From positions 1,233,911 through 1,297,910 of the forward strand of contig NC_087075.1 of the NCBI RefSeq assembly GCF_026151205.1: a stretch of DNA of 64,000 bases, written 5' to 3'. Shown here one piece after another: positions 27,101 to 39,100 of this stretch (its first letter is position 1; the number at the start of each line of letters is the position of its first letter). Position numbers and translations under genes: made by a program. The notes under the pieces were generated by a model, which was not told the DNA's origin, did not search any database, and saw only the letters and a list, made by a program, of their open reading frames with translations. Origin of the DNA: Bolinopsis microptera (taxonomy: Eukaryota > Ctenophora > Tentaculata > Lobata > Bolinopsidae).

Positions 27101-30100
27101 ACGTGACGTGACGTCATACCACTGTAGCAGCACTCTGCAAGCCTACATAAAACTACTTAGTTGGGAGTTATTGTGGTACGATAACAGATGATGAATTGTA
27201 GAATTACAAAATGTGCAGCAATTTTAGGACCCATACAGAAATACTAATTAAATATGTGTTCTCAAAAACAATTTTGTGGCGTGAAAATGGTGTCACTGAA
27301 CTTCATGTGAAGTCATTTGGGCTGGACCGATTTGGTGAATGGGCACTTAACTTGATTAGTATCATTTCCGAAATGTTAGAGGAACTTTATCGCCTAAATC
27401 CTAATAATTTGGTTCAGACTCTAGTAATAAACTCAGACAAAAAACCTCATCTCGAATTATTAAAATAAAAAACCTCATCTCGAATTATAAATTAATTAAG
27501 GTCTTCTTATCACATTGCAATCTACTAATCTATAAGATTTCAGGATTATTTAAAATGGGGTCTTAATGAGTTGCAGCTCATAATTATTATCTCCAAAGTC
27601 AAAATGTGCCTGATGCAGACACGCTCCAAATTATTAGCAGAAGTTATCATTTCTCAAAATATCTAATAAGAATTTTAAATCAAAGGTTTACTCTTGATTA
27701 CTTCCTTGGTATTTTCGAAAGATAAGTTTTATTCATGTAAAGAGATACGATTTATCTAAATTTCCTAATAGTTTTATTACATTTTTATCTATGTATTTCC
27801 AAATTGATTGTAATTACAAATTTTAAGTTGTTAGTGCCGGGTGCTGCCTCCGGGTAGTGCTCCTCAATCAATCAATCAATCAGTTCATAAGTTATTTCAT
27901 TTGTCAAAAACACCATATTTTAGAATGAATAAGGCTCTAAAAATAATTCACCGTCCCACCTTTCGGTTTCAGTAGGGCTGCATAAATATTCTTAAAAGAT
28001 CTTGGATATTATTGTCAAATAATATCCATATTAAAGATAATTTAATAAAGTTTCCTGTGTTATCAGTTGAAATATCTCGGATGTCTTACTCCTCTGAAAA
28101 TAGTATTGGTTAGTAATAATGCAAGAGAATAAAACCCAAACAGTTTAAAATCAATTCAATCTTTGTTCTGCCTAAAATTGAACGGCTCAAGTCAGACACT
28201 ACATTTGTAAAAGTGTTTTTCTCACCAACTCTAACGAAGACCTTGAGCTCGTACATAGTAAGTATGTGCGCGTGCATATTGTGGAACTTGACACTGTCTC
28301 CTCTAGTGCAGCCGTTATCAGGCGGAGGAGCCGAGGGAGAGCCTGTGTAGTCCTCTGTGTAGACGGATATCAGAAGAGGGGCCTTCTTAGCACAGTACCC
28401 TTCACAGGAGTGACACCAGATCTCATCGTTAGTGCAGGTGAACGTGCTCTTGTACCTGTGATATCAGGGATTACATTTGGGCTCATTTCTATCAAACCTT
28501 CCTCAAAAGGTTCCAACTTACCTGGCAAGGTTCCAACTTACCTGGCAAGGTTCCAACTTACCTGGCAAGGTTCCAACTTACCTGGCAAGGTTCCAACTTA
28601 CCTGGCAAGGTTCCAACTTACCTGGCAAGGTTCCAACTTACCTGGCAAGGTTCCAACTTACTTGGGGAGGTCGAGGAAGTACCAGATCTCCACAGTCTCC
28701 ACACAGAACTCAGCCCCCAGATGAACTGTCACCCAGGTACCAGCTTCCCAGTCACTAGCTAGGTACTCCGTGATTGTCTGCGTCTTGAAGTTGTTGTCTA
28801 TCACCTTGTGGGCACCGTATTTTTTTGGCATGTTTCGGAAAGGTCTGGACTGAGCAGCAGATACGGGTTGTATCTCTACAGTCTCTGCCGTGCAACCTGA
28901 ATATTTAGGTGTTGTTGGTGTTGTTGGTGTTGTTGGTGTTGTTGGTGTTGTTGGTGTTGTTGGTGTTGTTGGTGTTGTTGGTGTTGTTGGTGTTGTTGGT
29001 GTTGTTGGTGTTGTTGGTGTTGTTGGTGTTGTTGGTGTTGTTGGTGTTGTTGGTGTTGTTGGTGTTGAATCTGGTGAGAGTCGTTGACTATGAGTTATGC
29101 ACTTACCGCAAAACATCTGAGAGGCTAGCGCCACGATTAAGAGATATGTGAACATGACTGTCACCAGGCTGTCTTTATCCTAAACTAAAATTGAGAACAT
29201 AGTAAATTTAACAATCCTCTAAATTTCATGTTTAAAAATAGAGGACTGACTGTAGACAGGCCAAAGCAAGTTAGTTTTTTAAGAGTTCATTATTTGCTTC
29301 CATCATATCACGTTATTTTATCGCCCTCTTGTTGGAGTTCCTTGTTCACAACAAAATGACTTAATAAAACATGACATATTGCCTATGATCAATGATATGG
29401 ATTATGGATGGAATGTTCTTGCTTTTTCGGTTATTTGTAATCTTCGAGGGTGGAAGATATGGACGTTTTTGACCCGCCGAACAGATTTTTGGCTAATTTA
29501 AGTGATGATACTGATATCTCCAAGAAGGAGCAGAAACAATTAAACGATGAAAATAAAGTACATTGTCACGGGGAGCCACAAAATTAATGGTTACTGAGAA
29601 TGAAAAGATGGTTTTTATCGATTTAGATTTAGAAATTTGTAATTACATTTGGATGGTTCAGCATATTCATTTTAATTTGCGCATGGTTATAAAGTTATAA
29701 GGATTCGGACTCAGTTTAAAAAGTTATCTTAATTCTAGATGGACTGATTAGTCTGATTAAATTACCTGCAAAATTGTGGAAGGTTCAAATTTGAACTGCG
29801 ACCTTTCTGAGCGGGAAATACTGAACTGATGATGAAGTATCCACGGCCCACGCTGTAGCCATTTGCGATCAAATTTTATAGTTTAGACTTTAGATTATCG
29901 TCAATAAAATGATTCGTAAGAAAATGAAAAGCGAGTGGTTACAGCATTAGGTAGTAATATTTTATCCACTTCAGAACCCCTTGCACGAGTGGCAGAGTCT
30001 CTGATCTTGGGTGCAAGTAAATGTGCTCCTGTACCTAGAGTGTTACTTATTAGAACCATTACTGATAAGAATAATGCAATATAGAGATAAGAGGGCAATG

Positions 30101-33100
30101 TTGGAAGTACCAGATCTCACCATTATTAAAATAATAAAATTGTATTATCTCAATTTTACCGATAATATTTTACTGATATATAAATTAAGTCTTAAAACAA
30201 GTCTATTCGCTATATATAGCCATTTTACATCGTAAAGTCATTCATCTTAGATGATTTTGAAGAGTGAGATAATGAAATATATACAAGAGGATATATAGGA
30301 TCACATTTATCATTTAGTGTGGGTAGAGAGAATGAAACTAAAATGAACTAAAATGAACTAAAATGAACTAAAATGAACTAAAATGAACTAAAATGTGACA
30401 CAAATTAAGGATATATATTTTGTAAGTTAACAATTTGTGGTTTATATTATTATATTAGTGCTATATTTTCCCAGTTAAAACAAGTCAACAGTAAATAGTG
30501 AAATTCTAATTATTATTATTTCAATTATCACAAAAAATCATTTACGTAATTATGTATGTTTCAGTGCTGAGTTGCGCCAGAGAGTGGTTACCAGATAACG
30601 CACTGTTAAAACCTGATAAAGTTAACCAAATTCTCAGCTACAAGTTAGTAAAACAGAGGTCACCGTGTAACGCACCTATCAAGCTCATAACTGATATATA
30701 TAATTGCAAAGTGTTATCTCCTCTACTTCAGGAGGAGAAGTTACCACCCTGATTACCCCTGATTACCCCTAATTACCCCTGATTACCCCATTACCCTTTT
30801 CAGCAAGGAGTATTCAGAGTCCTTATCTCGATACCAAGAGGTGTTAGAAACAGCGCTGAACGAAGTCCAGGAGTATTGTCGAGAAAAGGAGTGGCTCTGT
30901 GAGATTAGAGCCTTTGTTAGGACCTGGAAAAGTGTGGACCGGTATAAGGGGTCTCAAGCTACTTACATACAGGTATAAGGGGTCTCAAACTACTTACATA
31001 CAGGTATAAGGGGTCGCAAGCTACTTACATACAGGTATAAGGGGTCTCAAACTACTTACATACAGGTATAAGGGGTCTCAAACTACTTACATACAGGTAT
31101 AAGGGGTCTCAAACTACTTACATACAGGTATAAGGGGTCTCAAACTACTTACATACATGTATAAGTAGCAGATATTTATAAACTGAAATCTATAAATATG
31201 AGGTACTGATTACTCACGTAACATACACCTTAACTTGCCTTTTTCTAAAACTAGATAACAATTTCCTGTAATTTACTGTTAACAACAGGAAGTGCTGGAG
31301 AAGTTGAAGTTCTGGAGTCAGCATGTGGAGAGTTTGACGACAGAGTTTGATACAACAAACAACTTGTTCCACATCAGCTGCTCTGCCCTGTACAGCGCTT
31401 TACAAGTAACCAGATTTAGTTATTATAAAAACTAGCACTGTACAGCGCTTTACAAGTAACCAGATTTAATGGTGTCAAGACTCAAGAGACTAAAATAATT
31501 ATTACCTATTTAATTCGCGAATTTGGTCCAAATTTTGGGCACTAATATTCTTATTCCTTGGCCAATTTTGTATTTTTTCATGCTGATTTCAGTATTATAT
31601 CTTTTACGGTTTTTGCGGAACGTCGTGTTAAACTTAAAGTTGATGCAGTGGTGTCAGTAAAATGGTACGGATATATATATACCTATATTAGTAAGATGGT
31701 TTTCTGTATATTATGTAATAATCAGTGGCGGCGTCTTTTCAGCTATCCTTGTCTGCTGTGAACAGTTCATCTTCTGATGTCTTGATAAGGTTCCTTAGTA
31801 CAGTACCTATGTAGGTACCTATAAGTTACAGGTAACTAACGTAATACCTCAACACTTTCACAGCCGGCCCTGGGAGAGATATACGAGTCCCTGATAACAA
31901 TGGTTCAGAGCGAATTTGACGAGCGAGGTGCTCGGCTGATTGAGGAAACTCAGAATAAACACCAGGTCCTTATTGCTAAGTGTCTGTCACGTGTCTGTCG
32001 CGTGTCTGTCACGTGTCTGTCACGTGTCTGTCGCGTGTCTGTCACGTGTCTGTCACGTGTCTGTCACGTGTCTGTCACATGTCTGTCATATATCTGTCAC
32101 GTGTCTGTCACGTGTCTATCACGTGTCTGTCACAACCTCAAATACTTGATTATGAAAATTGAAGCTCTTGTACATCACATTAAATTTTTGTAAATTTGTT
32201 TTAATTATGATATTTTGCATGATGATTTCGTATAGCATTTAACTTAAACACACCCCCCCCCCCCCCGGCCCTATCCCCACTCGATGCTAATGCTCACCCG
32301 CTAGTATTTGTCACAGATGCTGAAAGCACAAAAAGCTGAGGTGTCAAGTTTTGCTGAGTACGCTAAGACGCTGAGTAACGTGAAGCTGAACACTGAGGAA
32401 CTGTTAGCGGAGAAGGAGTACATCAAGTCTCTCTACGGGATCTTGCAGAAACTTAAGATAGATAACCCACTCATGGCTGAGATAGGTCCGTCAAAACGAT
32501 TCGCAAATTTAAACGTTTTCAAATAAACTACGAATGTCAAGATATTTTATACATGCTTTATTAATAACTCCTCCCTGACTATATCAGACAAGAGACTGCA
32601 GCTACAATGGGAGTTGTATCTCATGGTGCTCCATGATGGAGAGACCTTCATCACCAAGGAGGCTCCGGCTATGTTACAGGGCCTCGACGAGCAAATAAAG
32701 GTTATTATGGTACCTGTATTAGTTATTAAAGTGAGATCGAGCAGGACCCTCAGCTCCAACATTTGCTCGTCCAGCTTCTATTACTGTTCTATAAATGAAT
32801 GTGAAAACCTTGAATAATTTGATCCTAAGTTTCCATTTATTTTCAGACCCTAGAAATAGAAGCAGAGATGATCCTGCGTAAGATATCACAAGTGGACTCC
32901 CCGTACTGTAACCCTAACACTGATCACGCAGTAATAATGCCTCTAGTGAGTACTGTAACCCTAACACTGATCACGCAGTAATAATGCCTCTAGTGAGTAC
33001 TGTAACCCTAACACTGATCACGCAGTAATAATGCCTCTAGTGAGTACTGTAACCCTAACACTGATCACGCAGTAATAATGCCTCTAGTGAGTACTGTAAC

Positions 33101-36100
33101 CCTAACACTGATCACGCAGTAATAATGCCTCTAGTGAGTACTGTAACCCTAACACTGATCACGCAGTAATAATGCCTCTTGTGAGTACTGTAACCCTAAC
33201 ACTGATCACGCAGTAATAATGCCTCTAGTGAGTACTGTAACCCTAACACTGATCACGCAGTAATAATGCCTCTAGTGAGTACTGTAACCCTAACACTGAT
33301 CACGCAGTAATAATGCCTCTTGTGAGTACTGTAACCCTAACACTGATCACGCAGTAATAATGCCTCTTGTGAGTACTGTAACCCTAACACTGATCACGCA
33401 GTAATAATGCCTCTAGTGAGTACTGTAACCCTAACACTGATCACGCAGTAATAATGCCTCTTGTGAGTACTGTAACCCTAACACTGATCACGCAGTAATA
33501 ATGCCTCTAGTGAGTACTGTAACCCTAACACTGATCACGCAGTAATAATGCCTCTCGTGAGTACTGTAACCCTAACACTGATCACGCAGTAATAATGCCT
33601 CTAGTGAGTACTGTAACCCTAACACTGATCACGCAGTAATAATGCCTCTAGTGAGTACTGTAACCCTAACACTGATCACGCAGTAATAATGCCTCTAGTG
33701 AGTACTGTAACCCTAACACTGATCACGCAGTAATAATGCCTCTAGTGAGTACTGTAACCCTAACACTGATCACGCAGTAATAATGCCTCTAGTGAGTACT
33801 GTAACCCTAACACTGATCACGCAGTAATAATGCCTCTAGTGAGTACTGTAACCCTAACACTGATCACGCAGTAATAATGCCTCTAGTGAGTACTGTAACC
33901 CTAACACTGATCACGCAGTAATAATGCCTCTAGTGAGTACTGTAACCCTAACACTGATCACGCAGTAATAATGCCTCTAGTGAGTACTGTAACCCTAACA
34001 CTGATCACGCAGTAATAATGCCTCTAGTGAGTACTGTAACCCTAACACTGATCACGCAGTAATAATGCCTCTAGTGAGTACTGTAACCCTAACACTGATC
34101 ACGCAGTAATAATGCCTCTAGTGAGTACTGTAACCCTAACACTGATCACGCAGTAATAATGCCTCTTGTGAGTACTGTAACCCTAACACTGATCACGCAG
34201 TAATAATGCCTCTCGTGATTACTGTATCCCTAACACTGATCACGCAGTAATAATGCCTCTCGTGAGTACTGTAACCCTAACACTGATCACGCAGTAATAA
34301 TGCCTCTAGTGAGTACTGTAACCCTAACACTGATCACGCAGTAATAATGCCTCTCGTGAGTTCGCTCATTATCACTATTAGTTCAAATTGAGCTGTTTTT
34401 TTAAATGCAATGATTTGTCCATATTATATTTATGGATCTTGCACTGATTTGCAGTTTGCTATTTGCCGAATATTCACGCCGGTGGGACGCCAGTAAGTTT
34501 AATGAGTTTTTATTAAAGTTACATATTTTAGTAGGGTTAAATGAAGTTTACAGACAGGAACTGTAAAATATCCATCATTTGATCGGGAATGAAAAAGTAT
34601 ATCAATTCGTGACTTAATTTTAGATTAGATAAAGAATAAAGACGAAACTACGGATAAAATGAGTAATAAATAGAATAACAGGCCGGGTTACCCTAGTAAT
34701 TACATAATATCTTATTTAATTGGTCATTTAATCAGTACAAACACGTCGTATTGAAAACCAATTAACGTAGTATTGAAAACCAATTAACGTAGTATTGAAA
34801 ACCAATTAATAAATTTCACTCGGTGAAATAAAAATTATGGAAAGAGGATGGTCCTGGATGGACCTAAAGAGGATAGCATAAAATTGCTTTGCTTTGGGAG
34901 TTTGGGGTTTGACAACCCTCCAGTGCTCTGGAAGTGGAAGGATATGATGACAGGGAAATCTAACGCAATAACAAGTTTTTGATGTGTATTCCAGGCTCCG
35001 ACAGTCCTTGTCAACCCATCTAGATCCTTCTTTTAAAACTTCTTAGCCCGTCATGAGTCTTTACATTTTAATGAACCTGGTTAATGGCGATTTTATTGTT
35101 TAGCCCATTCCAGTTTAAATCACTTAATAATCGTAGTGTATTACTTTGCTATTCGTTCCTAGCGTTTATATCAACGCATTGTAGTTGTAGTGGCGTAACG
35201 TTACCACTGCATTGTAGTTGTAGTGGCGTAACGTTAACACTGCATTTCTGTAGTAATGGCGTAACGTTACCACTGCATTGTAGTTGTAGTGGCGTAACGT
35301 TACCACTGCATTGTAGTTGTAGTGGCGTAACGTTACCACTGCATTTCTGTAGTAATGGCGTAACGTTACCACTGCATTGTTGTTGTAGTGGCGTAACTTT
35401 ACCACTGCATTGTAGTTGTAGTGGCGTAACGTTACCACTGCATTTCTGTAGTAATGGCGTAACGTTACCACTGCATTGTAGTTGTAGTGGCGTAACGTTA
35501 CCACTGCATTGTAGTAGTAATGGCGTAACGTTACCACTGCATTTCTGTAGTAATGGCGTAACGTTACCACTGCATTGTTGTTGTAGTGGCGTAACGTTAC
35601 CACTGCATTGTAGTTGTAGTGGCGTAACGTTACCACTGCATTGTAGTTGTAGTGGCGTAACGTTACCACTGCATTGTAGTTGTAGTGGCGTAACGTTACC
35701 ACTGCATTTCTGTAGTAATGGCGTAACGTTACCACTGCATTGTAGTTGTAATGGCGTAACGTTACCACTGCATTGTAGTTGTAGTGGCGTAACGTTACCA
35801 CTGCATTGTAGTTGTAGTGGCGTAACTTTACCACTGCATTGTAGTTGTAATGGCGTAACGTTACCACTGCATTGCTGGTTTAAATCGTCGGTTTTGTCTG
35901 CTGTCTTACTTAGCTTTTTAAATAAAAAAGGGAAATCTTCTGTTTCACTTTTATAAAAGTATACCGGATTTTTGGTTATTTGTTGTTCTTTATAGCTTTA
36001 TAGGAAGCCTTCAATACTAATACTAATAAATTTCACAATATCGGAATTAATTAGTGCGCACTGCGCATCCACTGTTGAGCCCGGAAATAACACGTGAACT

Positions 36101-39100
36101 GATTTAACAGCTACTAAGTACTCACGTGTTCCAATCAAGCAACATGTCAACTCGGAAGTAAGACATATCGTGAATCCAGCAAACTAATTTTGGGCTTCGG
36201 CAAATTGTAGAAAATGGAGTATAAGTAGTGTGGTGACGTCACGTGATAATGTGATGACGTCACGTGATAATGTGGTGAGTGTTCTATTGGTCCAGGCATC
36301 CTACGAAGTGAAACCACCTTTTCCGCATATCTCGCCACTGTGTTAACGAGATTTACTGTTGCCACTCACTTTCACTATCACTTTCTCTTTGTATTTCTCA
36401 TTTGTCCGATCAGAGAAAACTTGCTATGTGATAGTTGTGTGATCGCAATTTGTTTTGTTTATAAAATACTGATATCATCCATTTCTCATGTTAGAGATTC
36501 AAGATTGCTGGGGAGGGCTTAACAAAGCGGACATGAGAATATTAAAATTAAACTGACTTAGACTACATTAATTGTTGACACTATCAGTACGTATTTTACC
36601 CGATAAAACTTCTCTTTTACCCCACTCCACATTATAGGATCTGTACGCTATGTTGCGGTGTCTACTCCTAACTCTGGCTGTGGTCTCTGCCACCTCTGCA
36701 GTGAAATGTTACTCCGGATGTGTAGCCGGTACCATTGAGATGGCCGGACAGAGCCAGGGCTACCCCGGCGGAGAGTGTACTGACGACACCACCGCCATGT
36801 GTGAGGCCGGATGTGTAACTGTGTCCCTCAAGTTCGACTATGAGATGGAAGTAGGAGAAACTAAAATGGAAGGATCGGCTGATGCTACGACTGCTATGTG
36901 CAGCATGGGTAACGCTAACGATAATCTCTGTGACACAATGAAATCCTCTATGGAGTCAACCATGGGAGCTGTTTCCAATTTGAAGTGCGGTGTTTCGGCC
37001 CCATGTGAAACTGAGAAGTGCAACGACCCCGCCAAATCCGGAGGTAACAGTGAAAGTGATGGTGGTGAGGGCGAGGGCGAGGGTGAGGGTGAGGGTAAGG
37101 GTGAGGGTAAGGGTGAGGGTGAGAGTAGCAGTTTCGCTGTTCATGGTGTTTCTTTCGTCCTTTTCTCTGCTGTCCTTGGACTCCTCTACTAATGAACAAG
37201 GAGTGAAAGTAAGAAACGTTAATCGAGAACCGAAGCTCCAGCTCGTAGACTGCGATTGCTCAAAGAAGAATAAAAACACTGAGTAGATTAAATTTTCATT
37301 TTTGTATCACGGGTTTTTGTTTAATTTCCCCTCCATACTCATGTTCAATCTTGTTTTCCTTGTCACTGCTGCAGTTGCTCATGCTAATTTGTTAGAAAAT
37401 ATTGCCTTAAAATTGTAATTTGATTATCTTGTTTTGTTTTCAACTAATTCTCATTTCATTCTGACCAAAACATGGTTGATTATTTCTTACCCTTAGGAAA
37501 GTTGTATAAATCATGTTGAGGTGTCTACTTGTGACTTGTGCAGTACTTTCTGCCACCAATGCTGTTAAATGCTATTCTGGATGTGTGGCCGGTACCATGA
37601 CAATGGCCGGACAAGAACAACAATACCCTGGCGGGGCCTGCACTAAGGCAACTGTGGCTGTCTGTGAGGTCGGATGTGCTACAGCGTATCTAGCCTTTGA
37701 CTATGAGATGGAAGTAGCAGAAACTAAAATGGAAGGATCGGCTGATGCTACGACTGCCATGTGCAGCATGGGTAACGCTAACGATAATCTCTGTGACACA
37801 ATGAAGTCCTCTCTAGAGTCGACAATGGGAGCTGTTTCCAACATGAAGTGCAAGATTTCAACCTGCGATACATTTAAGTGCAACGACCCCGCCAAATTCG
37901 GAGGTAACGGTGAAAGTGATGGTACTGAGAGTGAGGGTAAAAGTAATGGTGCCGAGGCCGAGGGTGACGCCGAGGGTGAGGGTGAGAGTGAGGGTGAGGA
38001 TGACAGCAGTTTTACTGTTCACGGCGTCTCCTTCGTCCTTTTCCCTGCTTTACTTGGACTACTCTGTTGATTTATATTACAACAAATAAAACAAATCTAT
38101 TAGAGGTTCTTGTATTTTCTTGTTGTTAAAATGCGATTTTAAATAGACCTGCGCAAAAAAATATTGCGTTAAAATGAAACAAAATGTACTTAATGGATTT
38201 GGTTTCTTCAAGTTATTGTACTATGTTAAAATTTAGCTAAATTTTAAAGACGTGCTTATCTTCTTGTTTTATCAGTTAGTAAACAATTTTACTGACGAAG
38301 TCGCAGTGAAACTGTAATATAGTTTAACTTCCCAGTCCCCACCAATATAGTATTACTATGATGTTAAAATGTATCTAAATTTAAACTTTCAAAGCAAGAT
38401 TACATTTTCCAATAGAAATCACACATCCTACATTTCCGCCGAAAGTCTTATTTCTGACCGTGTGCTCTATTCCTCTAAACTCTACAAATAGTTTCATTCC
38501 TCAGTCTCGTTTCCACTGTCTCCACCCTTGTTTCTATACTGATCAGTTCTGCTATCGCTCACTGCCAGCTCCAAATATCCAGGATATCTCTGCAGGTTGG
38601 TCCAGGCCCACGTGCTTGGTATTGAGCTGTGACAATAACCATCCTTCTCTGTGAACACCTGGTTATAAATCACTCTTCCCAGCTTCTTCATGGTGATCCT
38701 ATCAGACGTCTTCTCAATAATAAGGATCACATTATTGTCTCCAGGTCTGCACTCCAAATTGTTATGGAGGTTAAAGGATGTGGTCTCTCCGTTGAACCAG
38801 TTAACGTTATCTGCTCTGTCACAATAGATAATCCCTCTTTGTCCCTTTATTTCAACATGTCCGTTTAATCCACCGTATCTTCTGAGACCCAATTTAAACC
38901 ACATGTTTACGTCACATGGAAGTCTAAGGAAATAGAGTTCCATAGTGTTTTGCTCGAAGTAGGGTTTGATGACAGCTTGTTTTGTTTCGGAGAACTGGAC
39001 CCAGTTGAGACTGTTAGAGTCCGAGTACCAGGGTAGAGCTAGATCAGTCCACTGCATGCCAGCACTGCCTCCACCGAGGAGGATATACTTTACCTCGCTC

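Larger units (their letters stand above)
26665..28225 (-). other. Second intron of the nested F5/8C-like gene
   Basis: About 1.56 kb without supported exons. It contains two copies (about 26975-27031 and 27119-27175) of a segment with agcactctgcaagcctacat, flanking four CRE-like units, and then possible retrotransposon remnants (27211-27885). Confidence 0.6.

Noticed and set aside
35084-35956. 290-aa + and 233-aa - repeat ORFs
   Set aside because: 33-bp array open on both strands, no signal or domain, no splice or start context.
36838-37286. Minus-strand ORFs and a second + frame over the Ly6-like genes
   Set aside because: Shadows; the 180- and 185-aa frames have signal peptides, ordered cysteines and paralogy.
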